A stretch of DNA of 55,402 nucleotides, taken from assembly GCA_036500205.1 (NCBI GenBank), contig DASYCK010000192.1, forward strand, positions 1-55,402, given 5' to 3'. Positions 16,931 through 25,679 of this stretch are shown here, piece after piece; within the stretch, counting starts at the first letter, position 1, and each line of letters opens with the position of its first letter. A program made the position numbers and the translations under genes. This DNA is from DASYCK01 sp036500205. GTDB lineage: Bacteria; Myxococcota_A; Polyangia; Fen-1088. The notes beneath the pieces are model-generated. The model was not told the DNA's origin. It worked only from the letters and a program-made list of their open reading frames with translations, and made no database searches.

Positions 16931-17533
16931 ATGCGCGCGAAGTTCCTGATCATCGGCTTGGTGGCGGTGCTGGTGCTGGTCGTCTTTGCGTTCTGGCGCG
17001 CGGTGGCCGGCCCGGGGGCACCTCGCAGGGCTGGCGGGGACGATTCCACGCCGGCTTCCGTCGCCACGACGGGGGCGACGACCACGCAGGCCGTGAACGG
17101 CGCGGCACCACCCGTCGTGGCCCTACCGCCGCCACCGCCCCCGAGCGTGCCGCCGGCGCCCCCCGCCGCCAGCGCGGCGGCGGCTGCTGCCGCTGACGCC
17201 GCCCCACCCATCGGTCCTCCGGGGCCGCTCGACGAGGCGCACTTGATGGCGCGCCTTCGCGCCATCAAGGACAAGGATCCGGCGGGCGCCGTTCAACTCG
17301 CGCGCGAGGGCAACAAGCGCTTCACCGACAGCCGAGACGCGCCCGAGCGAACCTCGATCCTGATTCACGCGCTGGTGGCCGTGGACAAGGGCTCCGAAGC
17401 GCGCGGCGAAGCCGAGGAGATGGTCAACCACTACCCCGACTCCACCTGGGTCCGCGAGGTCGAGATGTTCACGGGCGCCCACCGTCACCGCAACATCCGC
17501 GTCAACGACGCGGGCCAGATCGTCACCGAATAG
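16931..17533 (+). CDS. Membrane-anchored protein with Pro/Ala-rich spacer and helical C-terminal domain
   Basis: 200 residues. One N-terminal transmembrane segment (about residues 4-24, IIGLVAVLVLVVFAF) is followed by a Pro/Ala-rich spacer with PPPPPP and about 15 Ala, then a helical domain of about 100 residues that looks like one or two TPR-type helix pairs (AVQLAREGNKRF, RTSILIHALVAVDKGSEARGEAEEMV). Similar single-pass Myxococcota proteins are uncharacterised. It starts 34 bp after the GH5 stop and may be co-transcribed. Convergent with the GH3 gene, 21 bp away. No catalytic motif seen. Confidence 0.65.
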   Translation: MRAKFLIIGLVAVLVLVVFAFWRAVAGPGAPRRAGGDDSTPASVATTGATTTQAVNGAAPPVVALPPPPPPSVPPAPPAASAAAAAAADAAPPIGPPGPLDEAHLMARLRAIKDKDPAGAVQLAREGNKRFTDSRDAPERTSILIHALVAVDKGSEARGEAEEMVNHYPDSTWVREVEMFTGAHRHRNIRVNDAGQIVTE

Positions 17534-17554
17534 ACGGTCGGCTCTGAAGGCCTC

Positions 17555-19420
17555 TCACGGGTAAGTGAGGCCGAAGCCGTAGGCGAACAGGGGATCGTAG
17601 CTGGCGTCGCCCACGTTGATCGGGACCTGCGTCATGTCGCGTGGCCACGAGCACGACAGCTTCCCCGTCGGCTTGGCGATCCCGTAGAGAATGTCGGCGA
17701 TGCCGCCCCCCTCCGTGCCGGGCAGCCATGCGGCGATGAGGGCGGTCGCTTCGTCGAGCACCTCACCCAGCACCAGGGGACGTCCCGTCAGCAGCACGAC
17801 GATCACCGGCTTGCCGCTGCGCTTCGCCGCCGCGACCAGCATGCGATCTTCGGTGGTCAGGAACAGCTCGGCGCGATCACCGCTCCCCTCGGCGTAGGGA
17901 TCCTCCCCCACCACGACCACCACCGCGTCGGAGCGCTCCGCCCCCGTCGCGTCCTTCGAGAAATCGATGCGCCCCGCACCTACCACCTCGGCGATGGCCT
18001 GACGAATGGTGGTTCCGCCGGTGGTGATGTCGCCGCGTCGTCCCCGCCACCCCACCGACCAGCCGCCGCACTGCACGCCCATGTCGTCGGCGCGGAAGCC
18101 GCACACGTGAACGCGGGCTTCCTTCCTCAGCGGCAGCGCGGCGCCGTCGTTCTTCAGCAGCACCAGGCTCTTGCGAACGGCGTCGCGCGCCACCGCGCGG
18201 TGCGCCGCCGAGCCGATGGTCGGCGTCAGCGTGCGGTCCGTGAACGGCCGCTCCCACAATCCGAAGCGAACCTTTTGCTTCAGGATGCGGCGGACGGCGT
18301 CGTCGATGCGCGCCATCGGCACCTGGCCCTCGTTCACCAGCTCCTTCAGGTAGGTGATGAACTCGCGATACTGCGTCGGCACCATCACCATGTCGATGCC
18401 GGCGTTGATGGCGACCTCGATGTCCTTCTTGTAGTCGGGCGACATCAGATCGATGGCCGCCCAGTCGGTGACCGTGAAGCCGGCGAACGCGAGCTCGCCC
18501 TTCAGCACGGTGGTGATGAGGTGACGATGGCCGTGCATGGGATGACCGTTCCAGCTGCTGAACGACACCATCACGGAGCCGACGCCGGCCTTGATGGCCG
18601 CTTCGTAACCGGGCAAGTGGATCCGGCGCAGCTCATCCTCGGTGATGGCGGCGTCGCCGCGATCCTTGCCGCCGCTGGTTCCGCCGTCGGCCAGGTAGTG
18701 CTTGGCGGTGGCGAGGATGGCCGCGCCCCCCGGCGCCTGCTGATAGCCGCGGATGGCGGCGGCGCCCAGCGTCACGGCGAGCTCAGGGGTCTCGCCGAAG
18801 CCCTCGTAGGTGCGGCCCCAGCGCTCGTCGCGCGGGACGGCCAGGCAGGGCGCGAAGGTCCAATCGATGCCCACCGCCGCGACCTCCTGCGCCGTCACGC
18901 GGCAGACCGCCTCGACCAGCTCCGGGCTGCGCGTGCAGCCGAGCCCGATCTCGTGGGGAAAGAGGGTGGCGCCCTTCACCCCGCCGTTGCCGTGAACGGC
19001 GTCGATGCCATAAATCAGCGGGATGCCGAGCCGGGTCGACAGCGCGTGGTCCTGAAAGCGATCGACCATGGCCACCCAGGTCTCGGGCACGTTCGGCTTG
19101 GGCAGCGAATCGGCGCCGCTCAGCACCGAGCCGATGAAGAAGTCCTTGATCTCGCCCCCGTCCGAGCCGTGCAGCGCGCTCCGATCGATCTGCGTCATCT
19201 GACCGATCTTCTCGGCGAGCGTCATCTGCGCGAGCAAGGCCTCCACGTCCGGCGCCGGCTTGCCCGCGTGTCGCGGCAAAGGAACGTCGACGGCCATCGC
19301 CGCCTGCTTGTGCGCCATGCAGGCCGCCGGCACCAGCGCCGTGGCGCCCAGAAATGTCCGCCGCGTCAGCGACGCGGATGACGAGGAGTCGGAAGCCCCG
19401 AAACGTCGCGAGTTGGCCAC
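17555..19420 (-). CDS. Tat-exported GH3 beta-glucosidase
   Basis: 621 residues. The N-terminal Tat signal has twin arginine TRRTFLG and a hydrophobic stretch ending at a possible lipobox PAAC. The GH3 barrel follows (EKIGQMTQ, GIDAVHGNGGV, KHYLADGGT) with nucleophile Asp319 in FTVTDWAAID. A C-terminal alpha/beta sandwich (SLVLLKNDGAALPL, VVGEDPYAEG) carries the acid/base region. GH3 enzymes cleave beta-1,4-glucosyl ends of oligosaccharides. It reads from GTG at 19420 with no obvious ribosome site; it lies 57 bp after the SGNH gene on the same strand, so translation may depend on that transcript. Confidence 0.93.
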   Translation of the reverse strand: MANSRRFGASDSSSSASLTRRTFLGATALVPAACMAHKQAAMAVDVPLPRHAGKPAPDVEALLAQMTLAEKIGQMTQIDRSALHGSDGGEIKDFFIGSVLSGADSLPKPNVPETWVAMVDRFQDHALSTRLGIPLIYGIDAVHGNGGVKGATLFPHEIGLGCTRSPELVEAVCRVTAQEVAAVGIDWTFAPCLAVPRDERWGRTYEGFGETPELAVTLGAAAIRGYQQAPGGAAILATAKHYLADGGTSGGKDRGDAAITEDELRRIHLPGYEAAIKAGVGSVMVSFSSWNGHPMHGHRHLITTVLKGELAFAGFTVTDWAAIDLMSPDYKKDIEVAINAGIDMVMVPTQYREFITYLKELVNEGQVPMARIDDAVRRILKQKVRFGLWERPFTDRTLTPTIGSAAHRAVARDAVRKSLVLLKNDGAALPLRKEARVHVCGFRADDMGVQCGGWSVGWRGRRGDITTGGTTIRQAIAEVVGAGRIDFSKDATGAERSDAVVVVVGEDPYAEGSGDRAELFLTTEDRMLVAAAKRSGKPVIVVLLTGRPLVLGEVLDEATALIAAWLPGTEGGGIADILYGIAKPTGKLSCSWPRDMTQVPINVGDASYDPLFAYGFGLTYP

Positions 19421-19477
19421 GGTCGACTGTGTATCACAATCTCTGGATCGCGGGGCGCCTGGGCGGCGCCCCAGGTC

Positions 19478-21028
19478 TCAGGGGTAGAGGCCCGACACCG
19501 TGTCGGCCCAGATCTGATTGACCTGGGCGTATCCGGCGGGAAGCGGATGCACGTCGTCGTTGTTGCACATGTGCGGCTCGGGCGGGTTGGTGATCGTGTT
19601 CAGCAGGTCGACGTGGCCCGCGAAGTACGTGTAGAAGTCGGGCCCGCACGGCAGCATCTCGGTCGCCGTGATGCTGTCCACGATGGCGTTGAACGCCGGG
19701 ACGGTGGCGTGATCGAGGGGCTTGTCGGGGTCGTACGCGTAGGGCACGCGCGCCAGGATCGGCACCCGGCCGGCCGCCAGCGCCTTCTGCACGATGTCCA
19801 TCATGTTCGCCATGTAGCTCGCCGACGCGGGCGTCTTGTCCCCCCACGAGTCGTTGGTCCCGTAGAGGATGGCGATGTGTTCGATGTCCGGGTTCAGCTG
19901 CAGCCACATGTCCATGTCGACGTGCGTGACGCCGTTGCTCGAGAACTCGCCGCCAATTCCACCGGCCAGCATGATGGGCGTGAAGCCGGGGTGAGCGGTC
20001 GTGATGGCGGTGTCGAAGTTCGTGGCGCGGTTGCGCTGGAAAGCCCCCGCCGTGATGCTGTCGCCCAGGAAGAACCAGCTGTCCTGCGGCCGCGCCGTGG
20101 GGCCGGTCGCCGACAGGTCGTGCAGGGCGATCTCGTCGATTCGAATGTCGACGGGCGTGGTCACGTTGGTGGTGGTGTTCGTGGTGGTGAACGCCTTGGT
20201 GATGAGCATGCGCACCCAGGTCATGCCCGCGGGAAACGCGAAGCTGTGGGCCCGGTTGCGAACCGGATTGTTCGTCACCGTGACGGGGAGCCCGTCGCTG
20301 CCCAGCGCGGCCGTCCAGGTCACGCCATCCGCGGACACCTCGATGGCGTAGTCCGAGGGCGAGCCGCCGTCCGCGGGTTTGTTGTAGTCGGTGTATCCGC
20401 TGTCGGTCCACGAGAGCAAGAGCCGGGTCGGTGACGCCGCGCCCACCGCCCCCGCGGCGCCCCCCACGCCAGCCGAACCGCCCGCGCCTGCCGCGCCGTC
20501 TGCGCCCGCGCTGCCGTTCGCCCCCGCCAGTCCCGCGGAGCCGCCCGCGCCTCCACCGGCGCCGCCCGCGCCAGCCGGCCCGCCGACGACCTGGATGGCG
20601 ATCCACGCGGGCAGCATCGCCGCCGGGATCAGGACGCCTTGATGAGAATACTTTCCGTCGACGACGTTCGTCAGGTTCGTGAACGTCCCGCTCGCCATGA
20701 CGTTCCTGTTCACCGAGATCAGCGGGCTGGGGACCGTGACCTTCCCCATCGTGCTGCTCGCCGGATTGCAGGCGGACGCCGGTCCCTTGGGCGTGGGATC
20801 CGGGGTCGCGCAGAAGTCCGACGTACCGCCGCCGCTCCCGGCCGTGCCGGAGCCGCCCGAGCCGGTCGTTCCACCGCTGCCACCGCTGCCACCGCTGCCA
20901 CCTGATCGACTGGGCGTGCTCGAGCACGCACCCACGACGAGGATCAGCGCACAGACACCCGTCACGCGCCCGTCGCGTTTCCGCCCGTGGGAGAGAGGCG
21001 CGCCACCGGTCATGACTGTCTTTCGCAT
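19478..21028 (-). CDS. SGNH esterase lipoprotein with a split discoidin-like domain
   Basis: 516 residues. The lipobox is VVGAC (Cys35), then a Gly/Ser linker (36-70). An F5/8-type-C-like domain spans about 90-300 but is interrupted by a Gly/Ala-rich insert (149-200). The SGNH domain runs from about 315: GDSITAG (Ser324), AGGIGG, YGTNDS (Asn392) and DDVHPLP (Asp/His). SGNH enzymes in this setting are typically acetylesterases acting on decorated hemicellulose. The start is fixed by GGAG about eight bases before ATG 21028. It is divergent from the GH5 gene at 21201 and upstream of the GH3 gene. Confidence 0.85.
   Translation of the reverse strand: MRKTVMTGGAPLSHGRKRDGRVTGVCALILVVGACSSTPSRSGGSGGSGGSGGTTGSGGSGTAGSGGGTSDFCATPDPTPKGPASACNPASSTMGKVTVPSPLISVNRNVMASGTFTNLTNVVDGKYSHQGVLIPAAMLPAWIAIQVVGGPAGAGGAGGGAGGSAGLAGANGSAGADGAAGAGGSAGVGGAAGAVGAASPTRLLLSWTDSGYTDYNKPADGGSPSDYAIEVSADGVTWTAALGSDGLPVTVTNNPVRNRAHSFAFPAGMTWVRMLITKAFTTTNTTTNVTTPVDIRIDEIALHDLSATGPTARPQDSWFFLGDSITAGAFQRNRATNFDTAITTAHPGFTPIMLAGGIGGEFSSNGVTHVDMDMWLQLNPDIEHIAILYGTNDSWGDKTPASASYMANMMDIVQKALAAGRVPILARVPYAYDPDKPLDHATVPAFNAIVDSITATEMLPCGPDFYTYFAGHVDLLNTITNPPEPHMCNNDDVHPLPAGYAQVNQIWADTVSGLYP
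20429..20584 (-). repeat. In-frame Gly/Ala-rich insert inside the binding domain
   Basis: 52 codons of GG-xAG, GSAGA and GAAGA-type repeats lie between the strand AWIAIQVVGG and the strand TRLLLSWTDSGY of one discoidin-like domain. It is in frame and codes for low complexity, not a stop or frameshift. Unlike the linkers elsewhere, it sits within a fold, not between domains. Confidence 0.75.
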
Positions 21029-21200
21029 GTGATCTCCGTCGCTCGGTTCTGGGAGGAAGGGGGTGAGTCCCGCGGGCGCGCAGTCTGTCGCAACTCGCAT
21101 GGGCCATCAACCGCTATTCCCGCGCCATTCCCGAAGGGGCCACCGCCACCGGCCGTTGACTCGTCCGGGGGGGCATGGGAGACGTAGCCCACTTTTTCAA

Positions 21201-22409
21201 ATGCGAATTCTGCAATTTATGGCGGTGGCAGTTTGCTCGGCAACGGTGTGGGGGTGTGGAGGCGATCTGAATGGGTCGGTTCCGAGCGGGCCACCCGATC
21301 CGGATGCGGCGATGCCCATCCCCCTTCCCACCGGGCCGCTCGCGCCACCGATGCTGGGCCTGCATGCCGTGGGCAATCATATCGAGACCGCCGACGGAAC
21401 AGTCGTCTCGCTCCGCGGCGTGAACCGCTCGGGCACCGAATACAAGTGCGTGCAGTCGCAGACCACGATCTTCGACGGCCCGTTCGACGAGCCGTCCATT
21501 CAAGCCATGGTCGCCTGGAAGATCAACGCCGTGCGGATTCCGCTCAACGAGGCCTGCTGGCTGGCGACGAACGGCGCCACCGCGCCAACCGTCACCGGTC
21601 CGGCCTACAAGGCGGCCATCGTCGCCTACGTGGCGTTGCTGCACAAGTACAACCTGGTGCCGATCGTCGAGCTGCACTGGGTCGGCCCCGGAACGTCCGC
21701 GGCCGATCGGCAGCAGCCGATGCCCGACGCGAACTCGGTCCTGTTCTGGGCGGACGTCGCCCAGACCTTCGCTGGCGATCTCGGCGTGGTGTTCGACCTG
21801 TACAACGAGCCGTTTCCCAGCGGAAACGCCGACTCGGACGCCGCGTGGACCTGCTGGCGGGACGGCTGCACGACGCGGCAGTCGGTCCCCTCGGGGGGCA
21901 CCGCGATGATGTACGACGCCGTGGGGATGCAACGACTGGTGCAAGCCGTGCGCGTCGACGGGGGAGCCACGAACCTGATCTTGCTGGGGGGCGTTCAGTA
22001 CTCGAACGCCTTGACCCAGTTCTTGAAGTACATGCCGGTCGACACGTTGTCGCCGCCGAACATCGGTGCCTCCTGGCACATCTACAACTTCAACGCCTGT
22101 GTCACGATCGACTGCTGGAGCCAGGCCCCGGCCGCGGTGGCGGCGCTGGTTCCCCTGGTGGCCACGGAGATCGGTGAGAACGACTGCATGACCGGGCCGT
22201 ATCTGACGGCGCTGATGCAGTGGTTGGACGGCAACGGCGACGGTTACCTGGCCTGGTCGTGGAACGCGTTCGGGGCCTGCACGCCGGCGCCACCCATGAC
22301 CCAGGGCGGCCGGCCCTGGTCCCTGATCACCGACTACGTCACCGGCGCGCCCAATGGCGGCTTCGCGCAAGGGTTCCACGACCACGTGTCGGAGGTGGCT
22401 GGGTTCTGA
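21201..22409 (+). CDS. GH5-like cellulase/glycanase lipoprotein
   Basis: 402 residues. A signal ends at a VWGC lipobox, followed by a short Pro/Asp spacer. The barrel starts GLHAVGNHIETADGTVVSLRGVNRSG, a standard GH5 opening. Acid/base is Glu203 in DLYNEPFP, nucleophile Glu323 in VATEIGEND, plus SWHIYNFN. Cys pairs (ACW, CWRDGC, NAC...DC) suggest disulphides. It lacks the Gly linker of the other GH5. The ATG has no clear ribosome site; ATG 21219 is possible. GH5 subfamily and substrate are undetermined; beta-1,4-glucan or glucomannan is most likely. Confidence 0.85.
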   Translation: MRILQFMAVAVCSATVWGCGGDLNGSVPSGPPDPDAAMPIPLPTGPLAPPMLGLHAVGNHIETADGTVVSLRGVNRSGTEYKCVQSQTTIFDGPFDEPSIQAMVAWKINAVRIPLNEACWLATNGATAPTVTGPAYKAAIVAYVALLHKYNLVPIVELHWVGPGTSAADRQQPMPDANSVLFWADVAQTFAGDLGVVFDLYNEPFPSGNADSDAAWTCWRDGCTTRQSVPSGGTAMMYDAVGMQRLVQAVRVDGGATNLILLGGVQYSNALTQFLKYMPVDTLSPPNIGASWHIYNFNACVTIDCWSQAPAAVAALVPLVATEIGENDCMTGPYLTALMQWLDGNGDGYLAWSWNAFGACTPAPPMTQGGRPWSLITDYVTGAPNGGFAQGFHDHVSEVAGF

Positions 22410-22416
22410 GCGCGGG

Positions 22417-22989
22417 TCAGCCGCCGGTACCGGCCGCGCCGGCGAGACCAAGGGCGCCGCCGGCACCATCGGAGCCAGCCATGCCGCCAGCGCCGGTGGC
22501 CCCTGCGGCACCGCCAGCGCCCGTGGCAGGTGGGGTGGCGGTCAGGGTGAGTGCGGCGTCGGTTTGCTGGCTGGCGATGACGGTGGCGGTGGTGGTGCCG
22601 CGGGCGATCACCGACTGGGTGTCCCAGTCCAGCCCCTCCACGGTCAGCGTCACGTCGCCCGCGAAGGCGGTGTCGAGAGTGAGGGGAATGTAGAGGGGAA
22701 ACTGGAACGGCAACGGCCTGTCGGAGGCATCGCCCACCGCCAGCGATCGCCGCTGGTTGGATGAAACCAGCCCAGGATCCACGAGGCTGGTGATGGTGGT
22801 TCGCATGTCCGCGATGGGAGGCGTGTCGTCATCGGCCGTGATCGTCATGAACAACGTGCTCGGCGTCTTCGAGCATGCTCCCTCGACGAGCAGGGTCGCG
22901 AAAGCGATCCCGACGCCGGCCCGTCGTGCTAACGTGCCGGCCCATTGCAATCGGCGATCAGCGCTGTGGCGACGACGGTCCAGGTCCAT
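22417..22989 (-). CDS. Lipoprotein with a beta-sandwich and a C-terminal Gly/Ala tail
   Basis: 190 residues. The lipobox is VEGAC (near Cys39). A beta-rich domain of about 110 residues (FMTITADDDTPPIADMRTTI, LTVEGLDWDTQSVIARG, TDAALTLTATPP) resembles small Ig/fibronectin-like modules common in Myxococcota lipoproteins. The protein ends in about 35 residues of GAGGAAGATGAGG-type repeats. A low-complexity tail at the C-terminus is unusual, since linkers here otherwise precede a domain. GAGGG lies eight bases before the ATG. Convergent with the GH5 gene (7 bp apart). Function unknown. Confidence 0.65.
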   Translation of the reverse strand: MDLDRRRHSADRRLQWAGTLARRAGVGIAFATLLVEGACSKTPSTLFMTITADDDTPPIADMRTTITSLVDPGLVSSNQRRSLAVGDASDRPLPFQFPLYIPLTLDTAFAGDVTLTVEGLDWDTQSVIARGTTTATVIASQQTDAALTLTATPPATGAGGAAGATGAGGMAGSDGAGGALGLAGAAGTGG

Positions 22990-23048
22990 TTACGTTGCCC
23001 TCGGCGCCACCGCTCTTACCACGATCGATGCCCCGGAGGACGCCCGTG

Positions 23049-24320
23049 ATGCGCAAAATCTCTCTCGTGACGATGGGCGCGGTGCTGGCGCTGGGCGGGT
23101 GCTCCGAGGACAACGGGCTCTGGCTGCAGAAGGGCGATGCCGCCACGACACCTGACGCGAGCACGCCTGCTGACACGGGCGCCCCGACGGACGCGACCAC
23201 CGATGTTCCGATCGTGCTGCCCACCGACCTGACCGCCATCGCGCCGGATGACGTGAACATTCTCTACTCCGGCCGCTTCGACACCGGCCAGTACCTGGCC
23301 ACCGACACGACCTTCGCCAGCATGGGCAGCCCCAAGAAGCCGACCGCCGCGCTGAGCGGCTCGAGCGCCACCATCGCCTTCACCGGCACGGCGATCGGCG
23401 CGGTCCTGCAGGGCAGCGTTCCCGACTACTACGACGGGATCGTGGACGGCAAGGTGGTGACGACGATCAAGTTGATCAACAGTGCCGCGCCCTACCCCAT
23501 CGCGGCCAACCTGACCGACGCCCCGCACGTCGTGTCCATCGTGAAACGGACCGAGTCGAACTTCGGTCGCACGCAGTTCCTCGGCTTCGTGATCGCCGGC
23601 CAGATATCGCCGCCGCCGACCCGCCCCGCGCGGCGCATCTTGGTCATCGGTGACTCGATAACCGCTGGATTCGGCATGGACGCGGCCTCCGCCGCCGATC
23701 CCCTGTGCATGGCCGATGGGCAGGGACAACCGACGGAGGACGCCTACAACACGTTCGGCGCGCTGGTGGCCCGCGATCTGCTGGCCGAATCCCAGGTGGT
23801 CGGTGTGTCGGGCATCGGGTTGATGCGGAACTATCAGAACACCTATGACCCGCGCACGATGCCAGAGGAGTTCGACCTGCTGTTCCCGGAGCCCTATGCG
23901 CAGCCCCCCGGGTTGAATTCGCCGGTCTGGGATCCCACGCACGCGCTCTGGGTGCCGGACGCCATCTTGATCGCGCTCGGCACCAACGACTTCGGCTCGG
24001 GCAATGCGGCGTCCGTTCCGCCGTTGCCTGACGTGCCGTCCGCCGAGACGTTCGGAGCGGCGTACATCGCCTTCGCGACCACCCTGCGCGGGTACTACCC
24101 GAACGTCCACATCTTCGCCATGACCAGCCCTGCCCAGCCGGACGCACGGCTGGACGGTGGCATCAAGATGATGGTGGCCGCGTTCCCCGACCAGAAGGTC
24201 CATGAGATTCAAATTCCGCAGATGAACGATACGGGGTGCACCGGCCACCCCAGCGTCATCCAGCACGCCATGATGGCCGCGATAGCCGAACCCGTCGTCA
24301 AGACGGCGCTGGGCTGGTAG
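23049..24320 (+). CDS. CE2-like carbohydrate acetylesterase lipoprotein (1)
   Basis: 423 residues. The lipobox is LGGC, then a Pro/Thr/Asp spacer. A jelly-roll domain (about 75-200: YSGRFDTGQYLA, SSATIAFTGTAIGA) precedes an SGNH domain: GDSITAGFG, GVSGIGL, LGTNDFG and a terminal CTGHPSVIQHA with the catalytic His. The order sandwich then SGNH is that of CE2 esterases, which deacetylate xylan and mannan at O-6. The start is fixed by CGGAGGA eight bases upstream. 31 bp before a second CE2-like gene; the two form an apparent operon. Confidence 0.85.
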   Translation: MRKISLVTMGAVLALGGCSEDNGLWLQKGDAATTPDASTPADTGAPTDATTDVPIVLPTDLTAIAPDDVNILYSGRFDTGQYLATDTTFASMGSPKKPTAALSGSSATIAFTGTAIGAVLQGSVPDYYDGIVDGKVVTTIKLINSAAPYPIAANLTDAPHVVSIVKRTESNFGRTQFLGFVIAGQISPPPTRPARRILVIGDSITAGFGMDAASAADPLCMADGQGQPTEDAYNTFGALVARDLLAESQVVGVSGIGLMRNYQNTYDPRTMPEEFDLLFPEPYAQPPGLNSPVWDPTHALWVPDAILIALGTNDFGSGNAASVPPLPDVPSAETFGAAYIAFATTLRGYYPNVHIFAMTSPAQPDARLDGGIKMMVAAFPDQKVHEIQIPQMNDTGCTGHPSVIQHAMMAAIAEPVVKTALGW

Positions 24321-24351
24321 CGACCGACCGACGGCCGACAGCGACGGCCCG

Positions 24352-25533
24352 ATGAACGAACGACGTTCCGGTCGGTGGTCCGGCCTTTGGTCACTCGCCG
24401 TGGCGTTCCTGGGAGCGACCGCCGGGACTGCGCCGTCTTGCGCCTCGGGGCGATTCGTCGCCGCCGGAGACGCGCGCATCGCGGTCATGGGCCGGGTGGA
24501 GCGGGCGCGCGGTGGTCGGCTACGCTTCGGCTACCCGGGGGTCACGCTGCGCTTGCGCGTGGAAGGATCGTCCCTGGCCATGCGGGCCGGCAGCAGCACG
24601 GCGAACAGCCGCCTGGGCCTGATCGTCGATGGTGGCCCGCCGCGGGTCATTCGTCTGCCCGCCGGCGAGGCGCGCGTCCCACTCGCCGACGGCATGACCG
24701 CTGGAGTTCACTCCCTCGAGCTCTTCCATCGCACGGAAACCTGGCAGGGCATCGTCACGGTGGCTGGCTTCGAGCTGGGCCCCGGCGCCCGCCTGCTGCC
24801 GCCGGATCGACCGCCACAGCGACGGCTGCTGTTCATCGGCGACTCGGTGACGTGCGGCGAGGGCACGGACCGACCGGCCGACGGCGCGATGAAAGACGCG
24901 GCCTCCACCTCGAACGGCTACCTGTCGTACGGCATGGTGCTGGGACGGACGCTCGACGCCCAGGTTCACCTCGTTTGCTACGGCGGGCGGGGCCTCATCC
25001 GTGACTGGCGGGGCAAGACGAACGTCGCCAACGCGCCCACGTTCTTCGACCTGGCGATCGCCGCCGACAGCCGCGGAGCGCGGGTTCCCTGGGACCACGC
25101 CGGATACGTGCCGGACGTGGTGGTCGTATCGCTGGGGACGAATGACTTCAATCTGGCCCTGGGTCAGCTCCCCGCACGCGAGGAATACGTGACGGCCTAC
25201 CTGGCGTTCGTTCGCGCCATCCGAGGGCGCTACCCGCGCGCGCGCGTGTTCCTGACCGAAGGCGCCATCGTGGACGACGAAGAGGACCCGACCCGACCTC
25301 GCAAGACCGTGCTGGCCGGCTACCTCGCCGAGACGGTGCGGCGCCTCGGCGACGAGAATGTTCGCGTCGTTCCCGCCACCCACTACCCGGGAGACGCATA
25401 CAATCCTCACCCCACCGCCGCGCAGCACCTCGAAATGGCGCGCGATCTCGAACCCGTGGTCCGACGGGCGATGGGGTGGAACGCTCCAGATGGCGACGCA
25501 AGTTTGACGAGAGCGGCACCAGGTCCGCACTAA
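24352..25533 (+). CDS. CE2-like carbohydrate acetylesterase (2)
   Basis: 393 residues with a signal peptide and a possible lipobox (PSCASG). CE2 layout: N-terminal sandwich (MGRVERARGGRLRFGYPG, GSSLAMRAG, VDGGPPRVI) and C-terminal SGNH with GDSVTCGEGT, CYGGRGLIRDW, SLGTNDFNL and YNPHPTAAQH. It follows the first CE2-like gene by 31 bp. The two proteins share architecture but little identity by eye, suggesting different positional or substrate preference, not a fresh duplication. Acetyl removal from glucomannan would suit the neighbouring mannanases. The ATG at 24352 has no strong ribosome site. Confidence 0.85.
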   Translation: MNERRSGRWSGLWSLAVAFLGATAGTAPSCASGRFVAAGDARIAVMGRVERARGGRLRFGYPGVTLRLRVEGSSLAMRAGSSTANSRLGLIVDGGPPRVIRLPAGEARVPLADGMTAGVHSLELFHRTETWQGIVTVAGFELGPGARLLPPDRPPQRRLLFIGDSVTCGEGTDRPADGAMKDAASTSNGYLSYGMVLGRTLDAQVHLVCYGGRGLIRDWRGKTNVANAPTFFDLAIAADSRGARVPWDHAGYVPDVVVVSLGTNDFNLALGQLPAREEYVTAYLAFVRAIRGRYPRARVFLTEGAIVDDEEDPTRPRKTVLAGYLAETVRRLGDENVRVVPATHYPGDAYNPHPTAAQHLEMARDLEPVVRRAMGWNAPDGDASLTRAAPGPH

Positions 25534-25679
25534 GACCAGGGCCAAGTTCCGACGAAATTCCTGTTCGCTGCGATACGTATGTCGACTTTGACTTCGGGCC
25601 GAAAGCGGGTAATAAGGCGACCGCTACGGCGATACCCTCGGACCCGATTTTCCGGGCGTGAGACAAGGGGAGACACCTG

